15,327 nt of DNA from JAHJRJ01 sp037443685 (GTDB lineage Bacteria; Bacteroidota; Ignavibacteria; UBA10030; BY39): the NCBI GenBank assembly GCA_037443685.1, contig JBBINX010000057.1:1-15327 (forward strand), given 5' to 3'. The notes under the pieces were generated by a model that was given only the letters and a program-made list of their open reading frames with translations, was not told the origin of the DNA and did no database searches. The translations under genes were made by a program, and so were the position numbers. Of the stretch, positions 7,254 through 14,755 are shown in pieces. The stretch's first letter is position 1; each line of letters begins with the position of its first letter.

Positions 7254-9365
7254 TTATTTTATAAATATCATTCGTTTTGTTTGATTAGCTGAACCTGCAA
7301 TCAATTGATAATAATAAACACCTGTGGAAAGGTTAGATGCATCGAATTGAATAGTGTGAGATCCGCCATCTTTATATTCATCGACCAAGGTTGTAACATA
7401 TCTGCCTAGGAAATCAAATACATGCAATTTCACTTGAGTAGGACCGTGAAGCTGAAAATTTATTGTTGTTATAGGGTTGAACGGATTCGGATAATTTGCC
7501 GATAGGTTGAAATTTTTCGGTTTGGGATCTTCATCTTTGAAGAATGTAGCACCGCCGTTCGTCGTTTTCAGTATTGTTCCACCGCTGCCAGTTATGTAAC
7601 CGATGTTTGCATCGGCAAAGTAAATAGCATTTAATTGATTACTTGTCCCACTCATTAGTTTCGTCCAATCCGCTCCTCCATTAGTTGTTCTTAATATCGT
7701 TCCATTATATCCTACGATAAATCCGATAGTTGCATTAACAAGATAAATAGAATTCAATGAACTAAATGTTCCACTTTCTTGACTTGTCCAAATTGATCCT
7801 CCATCAGTTGTTTTTAATATTGTACCATTATAACCAACAACAAATCCCGTGGTTTCATCATAAAACCCCGCCGACATGAACATGGATGATTGATCGGTGT
7901 ATTTATTTATCCAATTTGTTCCTCCGTTAGTTGTTTTGAGAATTATTCCGTTACTTCCATAACCGTCGCCCCCGATCGCGTAACCGGTATCTGTATTAAT
8001 AAAGTTAATAGAATAGAGATTGTCTATTGTTCCGCTCATCAAACTCGACCAAGTTGTCCCTGCATTCGTAGTCTTTAAAATTGTTCCAAAAAACCCCGAT
8101 ACGTAGCCTATGTTTGTCTCAGGAAATGATACGGATAGCAGCCAATCGAATGTACCACTGTTCTGACTTGACCAAACAGATCCCCCATTAGTAGTTTTTA
8201 GTATTGTTCCATAATCTCCAACTGTATATCCTGTGTTCGCGTCTGTGAATAAAACTGATTGCAGTAAATCTGTAACTCCACTTGACTGACTAATCCAGTT
8301 AGTTCCACCGTCAATTGTTTTGAGGATTGTTCCGTAATCTCCAACAACGTAACCAGAACTAGCATTAGTAAGGTGGATACCGTACAGAGATTGGGTTATT
8401 CCTTTCGACAGAGTTATCCAGCTGGTTCCCCCGTTTGTTGTTTTAAGAATTTTACCAAACTCCCCGACAGTAAAACCGATGTTATCATTAATAACATCTA
8501 TTGATTGAAGCATGAAAGTTATTCCGCTCGACTGGTTAACCCAGTTTGTTCCGCCATTTGTTGTTTTTAGTACTGTTCCAAAGAAACCTACAGCATAACA
8601 TATGTTAGCATCGACACATCGTATTGATTGTAAACCGTTAAATGTTCCACTCGTTTGTTTTATCCAATTTGTCCCCCCGTTAGTTGTTTTAAGAATAGTT
8701 CCACCATCACCAACTATATATCCGATATTGTTCGAAATAAAGTCGACAGAATAAAGAATGTTGATCGTACCACTCGTCTGACCGTGCCAATTTGTTCCGG
8801 CGTTAGTTGTTTTAAGAATTGTTCCTCCAATGCCAACAGCAAAACCGGTTGTTGCATCTAATAGATATACAGATGTTAAAGGATTGATTGTGCTTGCAGA
8901 TTGGCTCATCCAATTTGTTCCTCCATTAGTAGTCCATAAAATAGTGCTGCCCAGTGCGGTATTTGGACCACCGACTGCACAGCCAGTGCTTGCATCAGTA
9001 AAAGAGACGGAAGAAAGAAGAGTTGAAGGTTCAGTGTATTGAATTGTCCATTCCGTTCCACCATTTGTTGTTTTGAGGATAGTACCTTCATCTCCAACAA
9101 CATAACCGTTGTTGATGTCTGTGAAGCAAGCAGATGTGAGCTGAATAGTTGTTCCGCTTGACTGAGCAACCCAATTTGCTCCACTGTTAGTTGTTTTAAT
9201 AATTGAACCACTGGCACCAACAGCGTAACCTGTGTTTGCATCAACAAATTTTGTCGAAAATAAATTATTTCCCTGTGGGAGAGGATTTTGCCAAAACCAT
9301 TGTTGTGAAAATAATTGTGATACAAATAGTAAAAAGAAAAAGATATATAAAAATGTATTTTTCAT
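7254..9365 (-). CDS. secreted YCF48/BNR-like repeat protein with T9SS sorting domain
   Basis: A 703-residue exported protein built almost wholly of repeats. A signal peptide covers residues 1-20 or 21. Fourteen copies of a ~41-residue unit follow, consensus GYxVGxxGTILKTTNGGTNWxxQxSG, with a Trp and a GTILKTTNGG strand in nearly every copy. This is the pattern of YCF48/BNR-type beta-propeller blades. The YCF48 protein of cyanobacteria is a seven-bladed propeller that aids photosystem II assembly. A photosynthetic role is not implied, since such repeats are common as surface or binding modules in T9SS-bearing bacteria. The end (about 617-703) is a type A sorting domain with NYPNPFNP (624-631). 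It starts 12 nt after the CotH gene's stop, with AGGA 10 nt upstream of the ATG, and stops 7 nt before the arylsulfotransferase-like gene. No enzymatic motif is seen, so a binding or scaffold role is likely. Confidence 0.85.
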   Translation of the reverse strand: MKNTFLYIFFFLLFVSQLFSQQWFWQNPLPQGNNLFSTKFVDANTGYAVGASGSIIKTTNSGANWVAQSSGTTIQLTSACFTDINNGYVVGDEGTILKTTNGGTEWTIQYTEPSTLLSSVSFTDASTGCAVGGPNTALGSTILWTTNGGTNWMSQSASTINPLTSVYLLDATTGFAVGIGGTILKTTNAGTNWHGQTSGTINILYSVDFISNNIGYIVGDGGTILKTTNGGTNWIKQTSGTFNGLQSIRCVDANICYAVGFFGTVLKTTNGGTNWVNQSSGITFMLQSIDVINDNIGFTVGEFGKILKTTNGGTSWITLSKGITQSLYGIHLTNASSGYVVGDYGTILKTIDGGTNWISQSSGVTDLLQSVLFTDANTGYTVGDYGTILKTTNGGSVWSSQNSGTFDWLLSVSFPETNIGYVSGFFGTILKTTNAGTTWSSLMSGTIDNLYSINFINTDTGYAIGGDGYGSNGIILKTTNGGTNWINKYTDQSSMFMSAGFYDETTGFVVGYNGTILKTTDGGSIWTSQESGTFSSLNSIYLVNATIGFIVGYNGTILRTTNGGADWTKLMSGTSNQLNAIYFADANIGYITGSGGTILKTTNGGATFFKDEDPKPKNFNLSANYPNPFNPITTINFQLHGPTQVKLHVFDFLGRYVTTLVDEYKDGGSHTIQFDASNLSTGVYYYQLIAGSANQTKRMIFIK
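7536..9260 (-). repeat. fourteen tandem 123-bp coding repeats (41 residues each)
   Basis: Within the YCF48-like protein the Asn/Asp of TTNGG falls at residues 60, 101, 147, 188, 229, 270, 311, 352, 393, 434, 480, 521, 562 and 603. The step is 41 in eleven intervals and 46 in two, where a 5-residue glycine-rich insert occurs (near 133-140 and 466-473). The DNA copies are diverged but still recognisable, for example the recurrent ttagttgtttt on the plus strand. The array probably arose by repeated in-frame duplication of one blade. Confidence 0.9.
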
Positions 9366-9377
9366 GTTATTCTTGTC

Positions 9378-12230
9378 CTATTTAATAAAAGTCATTCGTT
9401 TGATTTGTACAAAAGTACCTCCTGTAAACTTGTAAAAATATATTCCGCTGGAAAGCGAGGATGCATCGAAATTTAAAGAATATACGCCGGCAGGTCGACG
9501 TTCGTTGATTATTGTTGCTATATGTTGACCAATTAGATTAGTCACTTCTAATTTGACAAATTGTTCTGTCGGTAAAGAAAAGGAAATTGTTGTCATAGGA
9601 TTAAATGGATTAGGATAGTTCTGTGACAACAGAAAACTCGACGGTAATTCCTTCTCCAGAGAAATATCTGTTGCCAAGCTAACGTCATCTCCCGTTAGGA
9701 CTATCTCTGTTATTCCACCTGAAGGATTAATTGTCCATGCTCCGCTAGGCCATATACCATCCCCATCTGTGGCGGTTGCTATAAGAGCGCCGTCAGTTAA
9801 TGAATAACGATGAAACCGTCGGATACCATTCGGCAATGCGTTTGGCAGAACGATTCCGAAAGCGCCATCAATACCGTTTACACTATTAGCATAAAATGAA
9901 GCGTAATTGTTAGAAATTGTATTTGGTGATCCGTCGCTTTCAATGAATGAACCGGAAATAGGACGACCTGCGCCCATTGTGTTATCATAAGCGAACACAA
10001 AATCTTTCGGGTCGGCCGAACTTGTGCATCGTAGTCCCGTGCCTGTACTGTCGCTTAAGGCAGTAGTTAGCTTTACGATCCTAATTGAATCATTTGAAGT
10101 AACTCTGTATTCAACAGTTGTCCCCGATGAACCATTATTAATGGAAATTCGCATAAATATATACTTACCAGGTACAAAGCGTGCATTGCCTGTCGGTTCC
10201 GTAACAAACCATCCCTCGAAAGATCCTGTGGCATCTGTTGTGAAGGTTCCGTAGTTTCCTGTTGTGGCAAGACTTGGACTTGAAGTCCGAATAAAATCGC
10301 CCGTAGATTGTACATAGATACAATTTCCAGCTCCATTTACAGTAGCAGCATCTGCTGAGGTAACAATCTGATTTAAATACCGATATGTTGTGTTAGCCAA
10401 TAACCCTGTTATTTTGGACCTGTATGCAAAAGGGATACGATTAGAGTTTGTTCCGTTGATGCCTTGAATAACTTGCGGAAGAATGATAGTCGTCATAATT
10501 GGATCAGGGATAATAAAATTCCCATTATGTGCGTTGAATGTTGGTCTTCCTTGCACGAAGGGACCAGTGCCATTTGGAACGCGAGCCATAGAACGATTTG
10601 CTGCTTGCAAATTATATGAGATTGAATCAAGGATGCTAACATCGGTGTTGGATAAACGAATATATCCACCGCTTGTTGAAAGTTGAAAATTTGCGTGTAA
10701 CCCGATTTGGCCTATATTTTCATCTGCCCACACAATCAGGAAGCCGTTTGGAGTTATCAATGTGTTTGTGGGAAATTGCCACTTCGTCGGATTAGCGTCA
10801 TCATCTGTAAGATACAAACCGCTGAGGTTGATTGTATTAGTTGTGTTATTATACAATTCTATCCAGTCATCAAACTCTCCTGCAGGATCCGGAATCGAAT
10901 CGTTTTGTGTCATAAATTCATTGATAACTATATCGCCGGGGTTTACACTGAAGTTGCAATTAACTCCGAGATTTGTTAGTTGATTTTGTACATTTGCTTG
11001 CCTGAGTGTTATGAATGATTTTAATCCTGGTTTGCGACCACTCGAAACTGTAATATCACTTACAATGTTTGTTTCGAACTGTTGATTTGTAAACATTTTT
11101 CTTTGATCTTCATAAACATATGCGCGGATAGCGTTTGCGATATTGTCAATATGTGGAAAAAGTCGAGCTTGAGAAAAAAATCCTTTATGAATATTGCAGA
11201 TAGTAAGAAGGTAATTGTATTTCAATTCCGGCGTATTCAGAACCTTACCAAACATCGGTCTCATAATTGGATTCCGAACGTAAGTTACGCTCAGGTTTTC
11301 GATATTGGAAACTCCACTACCAGGATAAGCGCCAAAACTAAGGCCTGTGTCCCATACAATCCATTCGAGTTTACCAGTGACCGGGTGAAAATAAGAATAA
11401 AAATTTCGAGAAGTCCCGATGTATGAATCGAGGTTACCGAAAAGAATATCAGTCGCATAAGCTTTGTAGAGTGCATTCAAATTCACTTTTGTTGGTAGAG
11501 ATGATACTGTCGTAATCGAATTGTTGAGTGTATCGATTACAGCAACAAGTTTTCTCCAACCGCTTGTAGATTCTTCAGTTTTTAATTCATAGCGGTTCAG
11601 GTACAAGGTTGTATCATTTCCGAGCCAACGAAAATCCGAAAGGACGGTGTCACCAGTACCGAAGCCATCTACGGCTTTAAACAGATCTCCGGTATTATCA
11701 ATATACCGGGAACTTAGAAACCGCTTATCCACATGCTCAACTAGCGAATAAAATGCAAATAGTGTATCATTAATGAGAAGTCGGGTAAAGTTTGCACGTG
11801 GTGCAGCAACACCTGCATCACGGCAGAAGTCGAGATGAATTTTTTCACGCATTAGAGTTGGGTCTTCCCAGCAGTTGTTCACATGAACACCTTTCAACCC
11901 GTCCCATCTCTGCCCGCTTCGAAACTCGTCAAAACTTAAGCGAAATGATTTTTTATTATTTGGATGAGTAAAAGAGGATTGACCTTTGAAACGCACACCG
12001 ACGCTGTCATATGTCTCTCCATTTACAATCACTGTGGCAGGAATGTACTGTTCATCTCCTTGATAATAATAGATCGTTAAGGAATCCCAGTAATTCGGTT
12101 GAAGAAAGCGAATATTGATAGTATGTACCTGTATTCCTGCAAAAATGTTGTCTCCGGGATTTTGAGTCAATGCAGTCTGTTGAAGTGTAAATAGGAAGGT
12201 AGCAGGAAGTAATAACAAATAGAATTTCAT
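9378..12230 (-). CDS. secreted CotH-kinase family protein with lamin-tail domain and T9SS sorting domain
   Basis: A 950-residue exported protein. A signal peptide covers 1-22. A CotH domain spans about 35-425 with VRFKGQSSF (79-87), KKSFRLSF (93-100), CWEDPTLMREKI (120-131), GNLDSYIG (265-272) and WDTGLSFG (293-300). Bacillus CotH is an atypical protein kinase that phosphorylates spore-coat proteins, using Asp228 and Asp251. Asp268 and Asp293 here have nearly that spacing, so activity is plausible. A lamin-tail domain (about 430-570) opens with GDIVINEFM and DDWIELYN. Residues ~571-865 form a beta-rich region I cannot assign. A type A sorting domain (866-950) with NYPNPFNP ends the protein. 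It is first in a three-gene secreted operon with a sigma70-like promoter just upstream. No Shine-Dalgarno is evident. CotH relatives also serve structural or cellulosome-associated roles, so kinase activity is inference. Confidence 0.87.
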   Translation of the reverse strand: MKFYLLLLPATFLFTLQQTALTQNPGDNIFAGIQVHTINIRFLQPNYWDSLTIYYYQGDEQYIPATVIVNGETYDSVGVRFKGQSSFTHPNNKKSFRLSFDEFRSGQRWDGLKGVHVNNCWEDPTLMREKIHLDFCRDAGVAAPRANFTRLLINDTLFAFYSLVEHVDKRFLSSRYIDNTGDLFKAVDGFGTGDTVLSDFRWLGNDTTLYLNRYELKTEESTSGWRKLVAVIDTLNNSITTVSSLPTKVNLNALYKAYATDILFGNLDSYIGTSRNFYSYFHPVTGKLEWIVWDTGLSFGAYPGSGVSNIENLSVTYVRNPIMRPMFGKVLNTPELKYNYLLTICNIHKGFFSQARLFPHIDNIANAIRAYVYEDQRKMFTNQQFETNIVSDITVSSGRKPGLKSFITLRQANVQNQLTNLGVNCNFSVNPGDIVINEFMTQNDSIPDPAGEFDDWIELYNNTTNTINLSGLYLTDDDANPTKWQFPTNTLITPNGFLIVWADENIGQIGLHANFQLSTSGGYIRLSNTDVSILDSISYNLQAANRSMARVPNGTGPFVQGRPTFNAHNGNFIIPDPIMTTIILPQVIQGINGTNSNRIPFAYRSKITGLLANTTYRYLNQIVTSADAATVNGAGNCIYVQSTGDFIRTSSPSLATTGNYGTFTTDATGSFEGWFVTEPTGNARFVPGKYIFMRISINNGSSGTTVEYRVTSNDSIRIVKLTTALSDSTGTGLRCTSSADPKDFVFAYDNTMGAGRPISGSFIESDGSPNTISNNYASFYANSVNGIDGAFGIVLPNALPNGIRRFHRYSLTDGALIATATDGDGIWPSGAWTINPSGGITEIVLTGDDVSLATDISLEKELPSSFLLSQNYPNPFNPMTTISFSLPTEQFVKLEVTNLIGQHIATIINERRPAGVYSLNFDASSLSSGIYFYKFTGGTFVQIKRMTFIK

Positions 12231-12579
12231 ATTATCGCAATAATGTTGTAATAATATATACTGAATAATTTATAAAATCAAGTATAAAAGATAAAACATA
12301 ATAACTAATCTATTGGACGAAAAAATAAGAAAAGGGTTTAATCTAGATTGTTCAATGTGGATAAATCGGATATCTAGTACGATTTCTTGATCAGTTCAAT
12401 GATTATAATAAATCAAGATAAATGACTTTAGCTACCTTATCTACTAATCGCGTGTGCAACTCACATTTAAAGTAACCCGCACGTTCAAGATTTTGTTATT
12501 TTCCTTATATTATTTTAAATTTAAATCATTATATTTAAAAAACTCAAATTTCAGAATCAATTTGTAAATAGGAACATGT
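12231..12579. other. divergent intergenic region between the secreted operon and the M28 peptidase gene
   Basis: A very AT-rich 349-nt stretch with no gene seen. It must hold promoters for both directions. The minus-strand one is listed separately (12253-12281). For the plus strand the best match is weak: TTGTTA (12493-12498), 17 nt, TAAATT (12516-12521). The plus-strand gene has AGGA (12570-12573) 6 nt before its ATG. The middle part (12300-12480) is less extreme in composition and shows no tRNA fold, riboswitch pattern or strong inverted repeat that I can support. Confidence 0.6.
12253..12281 (-). promoter_or_regulatory. candidate sigma70-type promoter of the CotH/YCF48/ASST-like operon
   Basis: On the minus strand TTGATT (12276-12281) and TATATT (12253-12258) are 17 nt apart. 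The predicted start near 12246 gives a leader of about 16 nt before the CotH-family ATG at 12228-12230. It has the same TTGAYTTT start and the same spacing as the candidates at 78-106 and 5515-5543. Confidence 0.42.
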
Positions 12580-14388
12580 ATGAAACAGCTATTATCAATA
12601 CTTCTAGTTCTTACAATCATTATTGGCTGCAGTTCAACTGAGCCGATTATTATTTCTAAAGATGTTACAGTCGGGGAACTTCAACGTCACATAATGTATT
12701 TGGCTTCTGATGAACTTGAGGGCAGACGCTCGGGAACTAAGGGGAACGAACTAGCCGCAAATTACATTGCAAAAGAATTCAAATCATATGGACTAAAACT
12801 ACTTGGCGACAACGGAACATATTTTCAGAACTTCAAGTTTGTTTCGGAATTAAAAGTTGGTAAAAACAACACGCTCGCTTTTAATATTGACGGTAAAACA
12901 TTAAACTTCACACCCGACGTCGATTTTAGACCGATGAATTTTTCGAGCGATACCTCAATAATAGCAGAACTTGTATTTGTCGGCTACGGCATCGAAGCTG
13001 ACACTTTGCATTACAATGATTATGCAGGAATCGATGTGAAGGACAAGGTCGCAGTAATATTGCGATACTCGCCTGACGGAAACAACCCTGCAAGCAATTT
13101 TGCCTCGTACTCTTCCTACACAAAAAAAATAATGACGGCGCGCGATAAAGGAGCGGCAGGTGTAATTTTTGTTACAGGTCCTGTTGATGAAGCAAACGCT
13201 TCTCTCCTTCCGTTGCGAAACGAAAGGGGTTCTATGAACTCGGGTATCGCAGTTATACAACTTAATCAGATCGCTGCCAATTCGTTATTGAAGTTAAAAG
13301 GCAAAGATTTAATATCAATTCAAAAATCCATTAACGAAAATAAAAAATCTAACTCGTTTCCTTTTGAGAATACATCAGTAACTCTCCGAACCGAAATTCA
13401 AAAAATATATGCTAACACGGCAAACGTTATTGGGTATTTAGAAGGAACTGACGACTCTTTAAAAAATGAGTATATCGTAATCGGAGCTCACTTTGATCAT
13501 CTCGGATTAGGTGGTGCAGGTTCGGGTTCACTTGTTTCCGACACAATTGCAATTCATAACGGTGCCGATGATAACGCTTCCGGGACTGCAGGACTTTTAG
13601 AGATTGCACAAAGTTTATCTTCGCATCAATCACGATTGAAACGGACATACGTTTTCGCAGCTTTTTCGGGAGAGGAACTTGGATTGCTTGGTTCGGCATA
13701 CTATGTGAAAAATTCTTCCCTGCCACTCGATAGGTGCGTTGCGATGATCAATTTAGATATGATTGGTAGATTAAAAGACAGTGTCCTGACTATACAAGGA
13801 GTTGGAACTTCGCCGGTGTGGAACGATATAATTCAAAAACAAAATCAAGATTCTCTTTTTAAGTTGAAACTTGGGCAAGACGGTTTTGGGTCGAGCGACC
13901 ACGCAAGTTTTAACAGTAAGGAGATACCGGTTTTATTTTTCTTCACAGGTTTGCACAAAGATTATCACAATCCTTCCGATGATTGGCAATTGATAAATTA
14001 TGAGGGACAAAAAATGGTTACCGATTTTGTAATAGGTATTATGCAACAAATGGATGCTGTTCAAGAAAAACCTCAATTTGTAAAAATAGAACAATCTCCT
14101 AGTATGCGTGAAGGTGGACGAGGTTTCCGAGTTTCATTTGGCATAATCCCAGATTTTGGCGACGATTCAAAAGGTATGCGAATAAATGGAACACGTGCTG
14201 GTTCACCAGCCGAAAAAGCAGGTCTTAAAACGAACGATGTTATCCTGATGTTTGGTGGAAAATCTGTTAAGAACATTTATGATTTAACATCACTTTTAGG
14301 TGATTTTAAACCGGGTGATGAAGTTGAAGTTGTTGTTTTGCGTGGTGAAGAGACGCTGACAATGAAAGCCACTTTGCAAGGAAGGTAA
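12580..14388 (+). CDS. lipoprotein M28 family zinc metallopeptidase with PA and PDZ domains
   Basis: Probable aminopeptidase acting outside the cytoplasmic membrane. A lipoprotein signal ends in IIGC with Cys17 as the predicted lipid anchor. Residues ~30-280 contain a protease-associated (PA) insert, including VGYGIE (134-139), VAVILRYSP and a GAAGVIFVTG strand (191-200). The M28 catalytic core (about 280-490) has the full di-zinc set: His304 in GAHFDH, Asp331 in GADDN, Glu365/Glu366 in FSGEELGLLGS, Asp393 in NLDMIGR and His463 in KDYHNPSDDW. A C-terminal PDZ domain (about 510-600) has GSPAEKAGLKTNDVI and probably binds peptide ends or a partner. The length of 602 residues suits M28-PA-PDZ proteins. 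The start is supported by AGGA 6 nt upstream. It stands alone on the plus strand, divergent from the secreted operon and convergent with the gene at the right edge, so is probably a single-gene unit. Its substrate is unknown. Confidence 0.93.
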   Translation: MKQLLSILLVLTIIIGCSSTEPIIISKDVTVGELQRHIMYLASDELEGRRSGTKGNELAANYIAKEFKSYGLKLLGDNGTYFQNFKFVSELKVGKNNTLAFNIDGKTLNFTPDVDFRPMNFSSDTSIIAELVFVGYGIEADTLHYNDYAGIDVKDKVAVILRYSPDGNNPASNFASYSSYTKKIMTARDKGAAGVIFVTGPVDEANASLLPLRNERGSMNSGIAVIQLNQIAANSLLKLKGKDLISIQKSINENKKSNSFPFENTSVTLRTEIQKIYANTANVIGYLEGTDDSLKNEYIVIGAHFDHLGLGGAGSGSLVSDTIAIHNGADDNASGTAGLLEIAQSLSSHQSRLKRTYVFAAFSGEELGLLGSAYYVKNSSLPLDRCVAMINLDMIGRLKDSVLTIQGVGTSPVWNDIIQKQNQDSLFKLKLGQDGFGSSDHASFNSKEIPVLFFFTGLHKDYHNPSDDWQLINYEGQKMVTDFVIGIMQQMDAVQEKPQFVKIEQSPSMREGGRGFRVSFGIIPDFGDDSKGMRINGTRAGSPAEKAGLKTNDVILMFGGKSVKNIYDLTSLLGDFKPGDEVEVVVLRGEETLTMKATLQGR

Positions 14389-14527
14389 GAGATTTGGAAT
14401 TGAGATTTTAGGTTGAAGATTTGTAATTTCGCATTAGCAAAAAGGATGACTTTTACTGGGTGAACAATCACAAATGATGCTGAAACCATCAGATTGATAC
14501 ACAAGCTTAAAATATTTTCCGAGAGAC

Positions 14528-14564
14528 TAAAACCTGCCTGACTGACACTGTCGTACAGGTTTTA
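14528..14564 (+). terminator. inverted repeat, candidate terminator of the M28 peptidase gene
   Basis: TAAAACCTG (14528-14536) pairs perfectly with CAGGTTTTA (14556-14564) around a 19-nt loop that itself contains the short palindrome GACACTGTC. The 3' arm ends in TTTT on the plus strand and the 5' arm starts with AAAA, so it could work in both directions. It lies about 140 nt past the peptidase stop codon, farther than usual. Confidence 0.45.
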
Positions 14565-14673
14565 AAATTAATATAGTTTTTCTTAGTCAATTACGACCAT
14601 TTGTGGAATTTGTCTCAACTTCTCAACATATTTTTTTTTGGAATTTTTTTTACTATTATTAGGGCTAAAACAC

Positions 14674-14701
14674 CAAGCCCCGACCGGTTGGTCAGGGCTT
14701 G
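14674..14701 (-). terminator. strong hairpin, probable terminator of the right-edge T9SS gene
   Basis: Arms of 12 nt (14674-14685 and 14690-14701) surround a 4-nt loop. On the plus strand there is one C-A mismatch. On the minus strand the same pair becomes a U-G wobble, so the RNA hairpin is fully paired in that direction. It is followed on the minus strand by GTGTTTTAG, a short U-run, and lies ~55 nt past the stop of the minus-strand gene. The GC-rich stem stands out in an AT-rich region. Confidence 0.65.
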
Positions 14702-14755
14702 ATAAAACTTAGGCAATAAACTGCACTAGAATAGAAGAATTTATCCGCCGTAGTG

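Larger units (their letters stand above)
14389..14755. other. convergent intergenic region with low-complexity tail and two hairpins
   Basis: 367 nt between two converging genes. The first part (14390-14435) is a run of related words such as GAGATTT, GGAATTGAGATTTTA and GAAGATTTG, resembling the simple tracts inside the arylsulfotransferase-like gene. Two inverted repeats follow and are listed separately. A poly-T/AT-rich stretch (14630-14660) lies between them. No ORF with plausible protein content and no RNA gene was recognised. Confidence 0.6.

Noticed and set aside
7536..9260. Regular short repeats that at first look like a CRISPR array
   Set aside because: The period is 123 bp, the repeats are diverged and in frame, and they encode a continuous propeller-type protein with a signal peptide and sorting domain.
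9352..9365. Loss of the second Asp of a 'DxD' motif in the CotH domain (WDTGLSFG)
   Set aside because: The two key aspartates are better aligned to Asp268 and Asp293, which have nearly the spacing of Bacillus Asp228/Asp251, so the variation after Asp293 is not evidence of a dead enzyme.
11082..11426. Plus-strand 114-residue frame opposite the CotH domain
   Set aside because: It lies entirely antisense to a well-supported domain with conserved motifs, and shows no protein features of its own.
12440..12485. Short inverted words (TGTG/CACA and GCGTG/CGCACG) that hint at a small RNA or tRNA
   Set aside because: The stems are only 4-5 bp, no cloverleaf can be drawn, and there is no promoter or terminator around them.
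14277..14504. Minus-strand 75-residue frame at the 3' end of the peptidase gene
   Set aside because: Mostly antisense to the PDZ domain and the low-complexity tail, with no domain and no ribosome-binding site.
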